This document shows positions 35,530 through 43,452 of a stretch of 64,000 nucleotides of DNA, one piece after another. The notes beneath the pieces are model-generated. The model made no database searches. It worked only from the letters and a program-made list of their open reading frames with translations, and was not told the origin of the DNA. The DNA is taken from positions 9,173,501 to 9,237,500 of the forward strand of contig NZ_CP107985.1 of NCBI RefSeq assembly GCF_036108815.1, read 5' to 3'. This DNA comes from Streptomyces sp. NBC_00353. Lineage in GTDB: Bacteria; Actinomycetota; Actinomycetes; Streptomycetales; Streptomycetaceae. Every line of letters begins with the position of its first letter. Positions within the stretch are counted from its first letter, which is position 1. The position numbers and the translations under genes were made by a program.

Positions 35530-36498
35530 TCAGCCAAGGAGTCCCTTGAGCGCCGTGAAGCTGCGCTCCGCCGCGCCGAGCGAACCGGGCGGATTGGGCT
35601 GGGTGTTGGGCGCGGTGTCCTGTTCCCAGATGCCGACATGCGAGGCGCGCGGCCCGATGTCTCGGACGAACCTCTCGTACGGAAGGTCGCCGGCACCGAA
35701 CTCGACTATGTCGAAACCGTTGGCGTTCGCCGCGTTGGCGTCGCCGTCCTTCATGTGGAACAGCGGGTAGCGGTAGGGCTGGTTGCGCACGTACGCGGCG
35801 GGGTCGAATCCGGGCCAGCGGTACTGGCCCACGTACGCCCAGTAGATGTCCAGCTCCAGATAGACATGGCGCGGGTCGGTGTTCTTGAGGAACACGTCGT
35901 ACAGCCGGACCGAAGGCTGGTCGGTGGCGAACGCGAACTCGCCCGCGTGGTTGTGCTGGTAGAGCTTCAGGCCACGCGCGGACGCCGCGGCGCCCCAGGC
36001 GTTGAACTCGTCGGCGGCGGCGCGGTAGCCCGCGACGGTGTTGACGTTCGAGGGCGCGTTGGCGGTGCCCACGTGCGGCATCCCGAGGATCTGGGCGGCG
36101 TCCAGCTCGGCCTGGAGGTTGGTGCGCAGATTACCGATGCCGACGTGGCTGCCGACGGCGCGCAGTCCGTGGTCGTCGAGCAGCTTACGGATCTCCGGGA
36201 GAGTGATCTGCCGGCCCAGGATGGAAGTGGACTGGGTGTATCCGGCGAACTCGATCTCCTTGTAGCCGATCCGGGCCAGTTCGGGGAGGACGACAGCGAA
36301 GCCGAGTGCACTGACCTTGTCGCGGATGCTGTAGAGCTGGATGCCGATGCGGTCCTTGGGGATGGACAGACTGCTCGGCGCGGCGGCGGCCGAGGTCGCG
36401 GCGGCCCCGGTGACGGACGCGGCGGCGATGGCCACGGTGGTGCCGGCGGTGGCGCGCAGGAAGTCCCTGCGGTCGAAGGACTTGTGAATATGACTCAC
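35530..36498 (-). CDS. Tat-exported sugar phosphate isomerase/epimerase-like TIM-barrel protein
   Basis: A 322-residue xylose-isomerase-like barrel protein. The N-terminus carries a twin-arginine signal (DRRDFLRATAGTTVAIAAAS). Barrel features include IGIQLYSIRDKV, GYKEIEFAGY, LKLYQHNHAGEF, VYLELDIYWAYVGQ and LFHMKDGD, which supply the usual metal-ligand acids and histidines. Extracytoplasmic isomerase-like proteins of this kind often accompany ThuA or PQQ-propeller proteins. It precedes the dehydrogenase gene by 84 bp on the same strand, so one operon is likely. The GTG start has AGGAG at 5 nt. Confidence 0.87.
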   Translation of the reverse strand: MSHIHKSFDRRDFLRATAGTTVAIAAASVTGAAATSAAAAPSSLSIPKDRIGIQLYSIRDKVSALGFAVVLPELARIGYKEIEFAGYTQSTSILGRQITLPEIRKLLDDHGLRAVGSHVGIGNLRTNLQAELDAAQILGMPHVGTANAPSNVNTVAGYRAAADEFNAWGAAASARGLKLYQHNHAGEFAFATDQPSVRLYDVFLKNTDPRHVYLELDIYWAYVGQYRWPGFDPAAYVRNQPYRYPLFHMKDGDANAANANGFDIVEFGAGDLPYERFVRDIGPRASHVGIWEQDTAPNTQPNPPGSLGAAERSFTALKGLLG

Positions 36499-36730
36499 GG
36501 TCACTCCTGAGGAATGAGGAGAAGAGGGTACAGATCGAGGCGCGCGGCCGGGCTGCTGCTCTGCGGTGCGTGCCACGACGGCGGATCACGGGCTCCGGAA
36601 CACAGCGGAACGAGCGTGGGTGGGTGGCGGCGGGAGGAGAACCGCGGCGCTGTGCGGAGGTACGGCGACGGGGGCGGCCGTCGTCACCAGCCGGTGCCGC
36701 CGCGTGTGCCGCCGCCTGTCCCGCTCCGCG

Positions 36731-37684
36731 TCAGAGGCGGGACTTGCCCGCCCCGTGGGCGTCGGCCCGCGCCGCCGCGGCGCGGGCGTCGGCCCTCTGG
36801 GCGAGGTCGGCACCACGGTCCTGCGGCGCCGCCTCCTTGGCCGAGCGGGAGGACGCCGCGCCGGCGGTGGCGGTCTCTCCGGTGACGGTGCCACGGACGC
36901 GCGCCAACTCGCCCACGACCAGGACGGGATCGTTGCCGGTCGCGGTGAGCCCGCCGCGCACGATTGCGTTGTCGAGTACGGCCTTCGCGGTGTTGTCGGT
37001 GACCGCCAGGTTGCCGCCGAAGTACGAGGCACCCGCACAGGATCCGATCAGACTCTCGCCGCCGAGCTGGAGGTTGTCGGCGTTGCCCGCGTACTTCGCG
37101 GCGCCGTACACCTCGCTGGCGCAGAACACGCCGCCGAGGGTGTTCCCGTTGACGGTGAGCGCGCCCTTGACGGTGGTGTCGTACACGTCGCTGTACTGGT
37201 TGCCGTCACCCGTCAGCGAGCCGCTGAGGGTGCTGCCGGAGACGTACAGCTCGCCGGCCTCGGTGCTGACGTTCCCGCCGAGCGTCGAGTCGACCACGTA
37301 GACGAATCCCTGGGTGGCGTCGACCTCCTTGAGGTTGCTCTTCTCCAGGTGCGCGCCGAAAGCGGAATTGGTGCTCAGCGCACCCTTGACGGTGGTGTCG
37401 GTGAGGTCGAGATAGGCGTTCTCCTCGACCGTGACCGCACCGTTGAAGGTGGCGCCCGCCGCCACGAGGTCGGCTCCGGCCTCGACCGTCACCGTGCCCT
37501 TGACTTTCGTGCCCGTGAGGGTGCAGGACTTCCCGGCGGGCACGACCAGGTCGTTGCTTACGGTCACGGCCCCGCCGTCACCGACACAGGTGGTGTAGAG
37601 CGAGGCCTGGGCGGAGTTGGAGAAGGCCACCAGGCTCCCGGAGGCCACCAGTGAGGCCGTGGCGATGAACGTAAGAATCTTCAT
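36731..37684 (-). CDS. Secreted repeat protein, predicted beta-helix (unknown function)
   Basis: A 317-residue exported protein with a typical signal peptide (ILTFIATASLVASGSLVAFS, cleavage likely after AQA). The mature part consists of about ten imperfect 20-residue units built on T/V-G-A/G-L-T/S-V patterns, for example GTKVKGTVTVEAGADLVAAG, TTVKGALSTNSAFG and STLSGSLTGDGN. This suggests a right-handed beta-helix like polymer-forming or adhesin-type proteins. A pair of cysteines sits near the mature N-terminus and another pair near residue 180-215. The C-terminal 50 residues are Ala/Arg-rich. Function is unknown; it may be a cell-surface or matrix protein. Confidence 0.75.
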   Translation of the reverse strand: MKILTFIATASLVASGSLVAFSNSAQASLYTTCVGDGGAVTVSNDLVVPAGKSCTLTGTKVKGTVTVEAGADLVAAGATFNGAVTVEENAYLDLTDTTVKGALSTNSAFGAHLEKSNLKEVDATQGFVYVVDSTLGGNVSTEAGELYVSGSTLSGSLTGDGNQYSDVYDTTVKGALTVNGNTLGGVFCASEVYGAAKYAGNADNLQLGGESLIGSCAGASYFGGNLAVTDNTAKAVLDNAIVRGGLTATGNDPVLVVGELARVRGTVTGETATAGAASSRSAKEAAPQDRGADLAQRADARAAAARADAHGAGKSRL

Positions 37685-38290
37685 GTCGCTTCCCTTCCGC
37701 TGCGGTCACGGCAGAGTCGGTGACCCGGCCGGTTTCCCCCGTGTTTCGACGGGGTGCTGAAACGGTGCGTGAGCGACGACCGCTGTGACAGCGATCGCGC
37801 GGTGCCTCGTGACGGGCGGTGGCCCGGCCATGGGGGGAGAGACGTGCAAAGACTCGTGAGGTGAGGAGCGTTCGAGGGAACGCCGATCGGCTGCGGTGTT
37901 ACCGGGACGAAACGCATGTCTCGGTGGGCCGAGAGATTAGGGCGCCGCGTGGGGGACTGTCCAGAGGTTCGGTACGAATCTCTGGAACTTTCTAATGATT
38001 CATCAAAAGGTGTGAGGTACTGGTGAAAAGAAAGGGGAACATCCAGGGTGTCGGGGCAACGGCGCAATATGTCGCCGATTTTGCAGTCGCGAAGGAGGCG
38101 AGGGCAACGACACGGCGCAAGTAACGCGCCTCGTCGGTAGCCGAGTTGAGGCGTCGGGGAAGTGCGACAGGGCCTGCTCGGTCGCTGCGGCCGCGCAGTC
38201 GCAGCAGAGAGAAATCGCCGGCGCGGCGCGCTGTGCGCCCCGCTCGCATCCACGCTCCCGCGGGCGAGTTCTCTCGTAAGGTGACCGCTC
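37685..38290. other. Divergent promoter region between secreted repeat protein and SMI1-type genes
   Basis: This 606-bp gap contains no gene. It is less GC-rich than its surroundings near 37960-38060, and holds a 27-nt palindrome plus a plausible reverse-strand promoter (TGGACA, 19-bp spacer, TAATCT ending at 37933). This predicts a leader of about 240 nt for the repeat-protein mRNA. Confidence 0.5.
37960..37986. promoter_or_regulatory. 27-nt palindrome in the repeat-protein promoter
   Basis: Arms TCCAGAGGTTCG and CGAATCTCTGGA are complementary at 11 of 12 positions around a GTA centre. The site overlaps the predicted -35 region of the reverse-strand promoter, so it is a candidate operator for an unidentified dimeric regulator. 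Confidence 0.55.
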
Positions 38291-38950
38291 ATGAGTGCAG
38301 AAGAGACGACGCTGGTCTGGGGGCGGTTCAAGACGGAACTCGCGCGTGTGGCACCGCTGTCCCACAGCATGCTCCGCCCGCCCGCGTCAGAGGAGGAGAT
38401 CGTGTCCGCCGAGGAGGAGCTGGGCGTGGCCTTCCCGGCAGGGGTGCGCGCGCTGTACCTCCGTCATGACGGAGTGCACGAGCCGGAGCACTTTGCCGAC
38501 TATCCGCACGACGTTCCACCGGATCCGGCCGACCCCTTCTGGCGCTACCAGAACGCCGTGTGCTTCCTTCCCGGCAACCTCGCCTGGCTCTCCCTGGAGC
38601 GGGCCGTCGAGCTGGGCGAGCACGTGAGCATGTACGCGGATCCCGACGACCCGCGTCGCCGCGTGCCGTTCTTGTCACAGGTGGCCGACTCCGACATGTC
38701 TGGGATGTGGGTAGACGCGCAGGGGGAGATGGGAACCTGGACGGACGCGGGCACTCTGGATCCGTCCGGGTGCACGGTCGCCGAGTATCTGGCCGATGGC
38801 GCACGAGCGTTGGCGACCGGGACGGCCTGCCGGGTGACGGAGGGGGAGGTGCCGTTTCTCTCTCCCTCCGGTGATGGTCTGGGTTGGGTGAGCACGGATG
38901 AGCCTGACGTCGTCGAGGTCTGTCTCCAGGACGGGTGGCGGGCCGTGTGA
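38291..38950 (+). CDS. SMI1/KNR4-family protein
   Basis: A 219-residue protein with the SMI1/KNR4 (SUKH) fold: LRPPASEEEIVSAEEELGVAFPAGVRALYLRHDGV at the start (about residues 25-60), a central IWW-like FLPGNLAWLSLERAVE segment and FLSQVADSDMSGMWVDAQGEMG. SUKH proteins often act as immunity proteins against polymorphic toxins or as phosphorylation-linked scaffold proteins. No toxin gene is adjacent, so it may be an orphan immunity gene. No signal peptide or membrane segment is present. Confidence 0.85.
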   Translation: MSAEETTLVWGRFKTELARVAPLSHSMLRPPASEEEIVSAEEELGVAFPAGVRALYLRHDGVHEPEHFADYPHDVPPDPADPFWRYQNAVCFLPGNLAWLSLERAVELGEHVSMYADPDDPRRRVPFLSQVADSDMSGMWVDAQGEMGTWTDAGTLDPSGCTVAEYLADGARALATGTACRVTEGEVPFLSPSGDGLGWVSTDEPDVVEVCLQDGWRAV

Positions 38951-39032
38951 ACGGTGCCCCGCAGGGGGTGTGGGCCCGGAAGTTCTGGGACCCATTCCTG
39001 CTGATCACTGCTTACGGCTCACGCGTCACGGT

Positions 39033-39183
39033 TCAGGGCCGCTGACCGCATCTGATCACATCGGCGGTGCCGTTGCAGTCCTGGAGCCCGCCGCTGTCGA
39101 CCCGGTCGCCGTCCTTGTCCAACACGCGGAAGGTGGAGGCGAATCCGCCGAGGCCGGCCATCGACCGGGAGTTCTGGTTGAGT
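39033..39183 (-). pseudogene. C-terminal remnant of an unidentified secreted-type protein
   Basis: A reverse frame without a start reads LNQNSRSMAGLGGFASTFRV, then LDKDGDRVDSGGLQDCNGTA and DVIRCGQRP before a stop. The DKDGDRVDSGG loop and the paired cysteines look like the end of a real extracellular protein. No N-terminal part is found upstream, so it is probably a truncated relic. Confidence 0.35.
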
Positions 39184-39396
39184 GATGACGCGACCGGAGC
39201 TGAGCCCCTGGCTCCGTAACGAGAAGGGCCTCTACGACGGCCTCGTCGCCGCCCCGGTGGTCCGACCCGGTCGCAACGTCGTCGACTGCCTGAACACCGG
39301 CTACAGGATGCGGGACGAGAAGAGAGCCTCTGCGAGGGGCTGTGGGACCGAACGCCCCATCACGCTGTGAAGATTTGTCATCCAAGGATTCCACCC

Positions 39397-39430
39397 GGGT
39401 GCGGCCCTCCTCGCGGGAGGGACCGCACCC
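39397..39430. terminator. Hairpin downstream of the GH92 gene
   Basis: GGGTGCGG pairs with CCGCACCC and CCCTCC with GGAGGG, with one bulged A and a 5-nt loop. It begins 9 bp past the stop of the reverse-strand GH92 gene. Confidence 0.75.
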
Positions 39431-39438
39431 CAAAAACC

Positions 39439-41802
39439 TCAGCCTTGGGCGGCCATGGCGGGCGGGGCGGCGTTGACGCCCCAGCTCGTCGGCTTGTCGG
39501 TGAGCTTGATCTTGATCGTGCCGGAGCGGAGCAGGTCCTTGTGAGAGAGCCAGCTCTGGCGCAGCTTGCCCTTGTTCGTGTCCGCGGAAGACACGTACTG
39601 GAGCTTCGACGCGTCGGCGCCCGGAGCCTCGATGCTGATCTTGCGTCCGTGCTCAGGCCGGATCTCGACCTTCGCGAACATAGGTGCGGTGACTACGTAG
39701 TTGGCGGAGCCCGGCTGGGCCTCGAAGATGCCGGCCATGGCGAAGACGAGCAGCGACGAAGTGGCGCCGAGGTCGTCGTTGCCGGGCATGCCGTACACGT
39801 TGTCGGTGAAGAGCGTCCGCATTGCGCGCAGCACGGCGGAGGTCTTCCACGGCGCGCCGGTCCACGTGTACATCCACGGCGTGTGGAAGTCGGGCTCGTT
39901 GTTGGGATTGAAGGCGAAGTTGTTGTGGTAGTCGTACGCGCCGGTCACCCACGACTCCGAAGCGGCCTTCGCCGGGTCGGTGAGCACGGTCGGCATGTCG
40001 AAGAACTTGTCGAGCCGCTGCTCGGCCTTCGCCTGGCCGCCCATGAGCCCGAAGAGGGTCTGCGGGTCCTGCTGGGCAAGCCATTCGTACTGCCATGCGG
40101 TGCCCTCGTGGAACGCGCCGGCCTGGGCCGGGTCGAGGTCGCCTGCGACAGTGCCGTCCGCGTTCTTCGCGACGGGGAACCCTGAGAAGCCCTGCGACGT
40201 GACGTTGGGGTCCCAGAGCTTGGTGAAGTTGTCGCAGCGCGAGGCGAGCGTCGCGGCCTTGTCCTTGTAGCCGAGGCCGCCGGCCATCGTGGACAGCGCG
40301 CAGTCGGCGAGCGAGTATTCGAGCGTGGCCGAGCCTGCCTGGCGACTGTCGCCGTACTTGTAACCGGGCAGGTTCTGGTAGCCGACCCAGCCGTTCTCGA
40401 CGTACGTCGGGTTGCCGTCACGCCCGCGGAAGATCGACTGGTCCGTGGGGACCTCATTGACGTTCTTCCAGAGCGCGTCGAAGAGCTGGCGCGAGGTGCG
40501 GTCGTCGAGTAGGCCGCGGTTGTAGATGTCGACGATCCACGGGGTGATGGGATCACCGCTCATTACGTTGGTCTCGCCGTTGCCGAGCCCCCAGCGCGGC
40601 AGCCACCCACCGTCCTGGTAGATGTGCAGCACGGACTTGGCCATGTCCGCGGCCTTGTCCGGGTGCAGCAGGGCCACCAGCTGGTTCTGCGAGCGGTAGG
40701 TGTCCCAGAGCGAGAACATCTGGTAATACGTGGAATCCGCGCGGTGCACCTGGTCGTCGAAGCCGCGGTAGCGGTTGTCGACATCGGACCCGATCGACGG
40801 GTGCAGCAGCGAGTGGTAGAGCGCGCTGTAGTACGTGCGCTGGTCGGCGGTGCTGCCGCCGGCCACGCGCATGCGGTTCAGCTCGCCCTGCCAGGCGTCG
40901 TGCGCGCCGGTGCGGGCCTTGTCGAACGACTTCGGCTGCTCGGCCTTGCGGTTGAGCCGTGCGCCGTCGACCGAGGTGTAGGACAGGCCCACCGAAGTGC
41001 CGACCTGGTCGCCCTTGGCCGGGTCGAACGTCACCCAGGCGCCGGCGCGCTTGGCGCCGCGCGATGCTTCGCGCTGGTCCGGGGTGAGGACGCCGTCGGT
41101 CCAGGTTCCGAAGTTCGAGAACTTCCGGTCGAACTTGGCGCTGAAGAATATTCGGTAGCGCTCCTTGCCGGTCTCACCGCAGAAGTTGCCCCCCTGGACC
41201 CAGCCTTCCACGGTGTCGTTGCCGACCACCTTGACGTCGCCGCCGTAGGTGCTGCCGTTGCTCTCGCCGGCCTCGATGAGCACGTTCTCGGGGCCCGATC
41301 CGGCGGGGTACGTGTAGCGGTGTTGACCGGTCCGCTGCGTGGCGGTGAGCTCGGCCTGGATGCCGTTGTCGAACTTCACGCCGTAGTAGCCCGGCGCGCG
41401 GGTTTCGTTGTCATGGCTGAACTTCGCACCGGACTGCGCCGGGTCGGACGACGTGACCGCACCGGTGGTCGGCATGAACCGGAAGTTGCCCATCGTCTGG
41501 CAGCCGACACCCGAGAGGTGCGTGTGGCTGAAGCCGAGGATGGTGTCCTGCTTGTAGTCGTAGGAAGCGTACTTGTTCAGCTGCGTATCAGGGCTCAGCT
41601 GCACCATGCCGAACGGCGCGGCGGCGCCCGGGAAGGTGGTTCCGTCGCCGTTGTTGCCGATCGACGTGTCGACCAGCGTGGTGGGGTCATCGGCGAACTT
41701 CGTCCCCTGGTCCTTGGCGTTTGCGACGCCGGAGGTGACGGAAGCCGTGGCCACGGTGGTGGCTATCAACAAGGCGGTGAACACGCGTTTCAACGCTCGC
41801 AT
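39439..41802 (-). CDS. Secreted glycoside hydrolase family 92 alpha-mannosidase
   Basis: A 787-residue exported enzyme. The signal peptide ends near VANAKDQ. GH92 features are clear throughout: PFGMVQLSPDT near residue 60, GFSHTHLSGVGC, YYQMFSLWDTYRSQNQLVALLHP in the catalytic alpha/alpha barrel, the VMSGDPITPWIVD segment, and HEGTAWQYEWLAQQD with its acidic residues. GH92 enzymes are calcium-dependent exo-mannosidases acting on mannans and N-glycans. No CBM is fused. The ATG has GAGAGG upstream, and a 12-bp LacI-type palindrome lies 17 bp before the start. Confidence 0.92.
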   Translation of the reverse strand: MRALKRVFTALLIATTVATASVTSGVANAKDQGTKFADDPTTLVDTSIGNNGDGTTFPGAAAPFGMVQLSPDTQLNKYASYDYKQDTILGFSHTHLSGVGCQTMGNFRFMPTTGAVTSSDPAQSGAKFSHDNETRAPGYYGVKFDNGIQAELTATQRTGQHRYTYPAGSGPENVLIEAGESNGSTYGGDVKVVGNDTVEGWVQGGNFCGETGKERYRIFFSAKFDRKFSNFGTWTDGVLTPDQREASRGAKRAGAWVTFDPAKGDQVGTSVGLSYTSVDGARLNRKAEQPKSFDKARTGAHDAWQGELNRMRVAGGSTADQRTYYSALYHSLLHPSIGSDVDNRYRGFDDQVHRADSTYYQMFSLWDTYRSQNQLVALLHPDKAADMAKSVLHIYQDGGWLPRWGLGNGETNVMSGDPITPWIVDIYNRGLLDDRTSRQLFDALWKNVNEVPTDQSIFRGRDGNPTYVENGWVGYQNLPGYKYGDSRQAGSATLEYSLADCALSTMAGGLGYKDKAATLASRCDNFTKLWDPNVTSQGFSGFPVAKNADGTVAGDLDPAQAGAFHEGTAWQYEWLAQQDPQTLFGLMGGQAKAEQRLDKFFDMPTVLTDPAKAASESWVTGAYDYHNNFAFNPNNEPDFHTPWMYTWTGAPWKTSAVLRAMRTLFTDNVYGMPGNDDLGATSSLLVFAMAGIFEAQPGSANYVVTAPMFAKVEIRPEHGRKISIEAPGADASKLQYVSSADTNKGKLRQSWLSHKDLLRSGTIKIKLTDKPTSWGVNAAPPAMAAQG

Positions 41803-41818
41803 CGCGATCCTCTCGTAC

Positions 41819-41830
41819 GACAACGTTGTC
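41819..41830. promoter_or_regulatory. Candidate LacI-type operator of the GH92 gene
   Basis: GACAACGTTGTC is a perfect 12-bp palindrome of the form widely used by actinobacterial LacI-family repressors. It lies 17 bp before the reverse-strand GH92 start, just upstream of the ribosome site. It differs from the GAAAGCGC-type sites of the other sugar cluster, so another repressor is likely. Confidence 0.5.
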
Positions 41831-42137
41831 AACTTCGAGCTCGACGATCTTTGCCCTTCCGGCACTGTTCCGTCAATCCACCGTCGCTCAGGGTCGGTTG
41901 GCCGTGGTGTCGGTGCCGGCAGGGAAGCACGCGAGGGCGTATGTGCGGTCGGGTTGGCATGGGTGAGGTGGGGCGGCCGGCCCGCGGCGAGGGCAGTGAC
42001 CCTGCCCCCGATATCCGCCTGCGCGCGCCTCCAGCACTGGGAACCCGGCGCAGGGCCTGCTGCAACTGCTCGCTCACGGGCGAGGCCTTGTCAGGGCTCC
42101 TCTTCCTGGGTAGGACTGTCCGGGTGGGTGATCATCG

Positions 42138-42508
42138 GAACTCGGCGAGATCAACCGCTACCAGCGCAACGACGGTGCGATCGTCCAGGAGTTCAGCGAC
42201 GCCAGCCGAGCATCCCCGTGCCCTTCACCTCGTCGCGATGGGGCCCCCTCGTCTCGTTCGGAGCCAAGGCCTACCCGGGAACGAAGCGCTCCTACGGCAC
42301 CAGCGGCAACAGTTTCGTGGCGGTGGTGGAGTTCGGGCCGCGACTGCGCGCCTGGGCGGTGACGGCCGGCGGGGTGAGCGGGCATCCCGCCTTGCCGCAC
42401 TTCGACGACCAGGCCGAACGCTGCGCGAACGGCGACCTGCGACCCGTCTGCTTCTATCCCGATGACCTCGAGGGCCATGTCGGGCGGAGCTACCGGCCCG
42501 GTAGGTGA
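42138..42508 (+). pseudogene. C-terminal fragment of a penicillin-acylase/acyl-homoserine-lactone-acylase family gene
   Basis: One frame reads ELGEINRYQRNDGAIVQEFS, then similarity shifts to another frame as SIPVPFTSSRWGPLVSFG followed by YGTSGNSFVAVVEFGPRLRA, ending HFDDQAERCANGDLRPVCFY, PDDLEGHV and a stop. This is the end of the beta-chain of N-terminal-nucleophile amidases (penicillin amidase family). The remaining 600 or more residues are missing, and a frameshift lies near 42197. Upstream sequence is unrelated, marking a deletion or integration junction. Confidence 0.7.
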
Positions 42509-42670
42509 CCGGTCGCCCGGGAACGGGCGCGATGGGGTGTGCCCTGCGCAATCGGAGCTGCCCGGGAACGCAGCGTTTCCCTGCCCGGAGCCGTGCGGTT
42601 GTCTGCGTGCCGCAATTGCGCGCATCGGCGCTCGAGGGCTTGACCGGGGGTCGGCCGCGTCGCTGGGGGG

Positions 42671-42708
42671 CGAGGGGTTGCAGGTTCAAATCCTGTCGCC
42701 TCGCCGGT
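42671..42708 (+). tRNA. Truncated tRNA 3' half (T-arm and acceptor strand), possible attachment-site relic
   Basis: GCAGG-TTCAAAT-CCTGT forms a perfect-geometry T-arm (5-bp stem with one G-T pair, 7-nt TTCAAAT loop). It is followed by CGCCTCG and a C, in the place of the 3' acceptor strand and discriminator base. The T-arm matches actinomycete tRNA-Pro-type sequences as I remember them. No matching 5' acceptor, D-arm or anticodon arm precedes it, so it is not a working tRNA. Integrative elements that use tRNA 3' ends as attB commonly leave such pieces. Confidence 0.45.
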
Positions 42709-42730
42709 TACATCGGACATTTGCGCAGGT

Positions 42731-42765
42731 CAGGGGTCATCTTCGGATGGCCCCTGAGGCGTTTT
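42731..42765 (+). terminator. Rho-independent terminator downstream of the tRNA fragment
   Basis: CAGGGGTCATC and GATGGCCCCTG form an 11-bp stem (one wobble) capped by a TTCG tetraloop, followed by AGGCGTTTTG. A stable hairpin with a T-run is unusual in this high-GC window and is typical of the end of tRNA transcription units. Confidence 0.8.
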
Positions 42766-42852
42766 GGGGGCGGAGGCGGGAGGAACGTCAATCCGCGGTT
42801 GACGGAGGCGGCGCCCACGGCCGCCGCCGTGGGTGCGTGGCGGGGATTCCGT

Positions 42853-43404
42853 TCACGAGTGATGGTTTCGCCATTCGGGGGCGAGGATCGCCCACATCTG
42901 CTTGTCGTGACGGGTGCCGTCGTAGGGCCAGTACTCGCGTCGTACGCCTTCGAGCGTCATGCCGAGCCGCCGGGCCACCGCGGAGCTGCGCTCGTTGTCG
43001 GCTCGGCAGTGCCACTCGGCGCGATGCATCCCCCGGGATGCGAACGCCCACTCCAACAGCGCGCGGCACGCCTCTGTGACCAGGCCGCGACCCTCGGTGG
43101 CCGGCTCCAGCCAGCAGCCGATCTCGCAGGAACCGAAGCCGGCGTCGAAGTCCACGAACATCACGCCGCCGACCAGCGTTCCGTCGAGCCATATACCGAA
43201 GAGGCGGCCGCCGTCCGCGGCCTGACGCTCGGCGTACCGGCGCAGTGTGGCCCGCGCCCCGTCGAGGTCGTCGGTGACGAACCCCGGCCCGACCCACGGT
43301 CGGATGTGCTCGCGGGCCCGGTCCAGGTTGGCTGCGAACTCCTCGGCATGCCATATCTCCAGCGGGCGGAGGCGGGCGTTGTCCCGCAATGAAAGGGAGA
43401 ACAT
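42853..43404 (-). CDS. GNAT-family N-acetyltransferase (RimJ/RimL-like)
   Basis: A 183-residue acetyltransferase. The fold is seen from LRPLEIWHAEEFAANLDRA through DGTLVGGVMFVDFD and the acetyl-CoA loop EIGCWLEPATEGRGLVTEA, to the RAEWHCRADNERSSAVARRLGM segment. RimJ/RimL-type members acetylate ribosomal protein N-termini or small amines; the substrate here is unknown. The ATG at MFSLSL has GAGGT upstream; an ATG 15 nt earlier is possible. It is divergent from a TetR gene with a long palindrome between the two. Confidence 0.9.
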   Translation of the reverse strand: MFSLSLRDNARLRPLEIWHAEEFAANLDRAREHIRPWVGPGFVTDDLDGARATLRRYAERQAADGGRLFGIWLDGTLVGGVMFVDFDAGFGSCEIGCWLEPATEGRGLVTEACRALLEWAFASRGMHRAEWHCRADNERSSAVARRLGMTLEGVRREYWPYDGTRHDKQMWAILAPEWRNHHS

Positions 43405-43417
43405 GATGACCTCATTC

Positions 43418-43441
43418 ACATAACAAGCGTTACGGTTATGT
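43418..43441. promoter_or_regulatory. Candidate TetR operator between the GNAT and TetR genes
   Basis: ACATAAC and GTTATGT form a perfect 7-bp inverted repeat separated by 10 bp (AAGCGTTACG). It fills most of the 48-bp gap between the two divergent starts, so the regulator bound there would block both. Confidence 0.6.
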
Positions 43442-43452
43442 ACCGTAGCAGC

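Larger units (their letters stand above)
38951..39438. other. Intergenic region between SMI1-type gene and GH92 gene
   Basis: Contains no intact gene. It holds one reverse-strand coding remnant and the hairpin downstream of the GH92 gene. A forward frame (LRNEKGLYDGLVAAPVVRPG, 39182-39370) has protein-like composition but no ribosome site or family. Confidence 0.35.
41803..42852. other. Remnant-rich region between GH92 and GNAT genes
   Basis: No intact gene is present. The left end is the GH92 promoter area; the remainder holds a penicillin-acylase C-terminal fragment, a tRNA 3' piece and a terminator, annotated separately. The region from about 41880 to 42120 shows nothing recognisable. Confidence 0.5.

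Noticed and set aside
42505..42720. Reverse-strand peptide containing ATGFEPATP
   Set aside because: This string is the well-known spurious translation of a tRNA T-arm in reverse; it supports the tRNA fragment and is not a protein gene.
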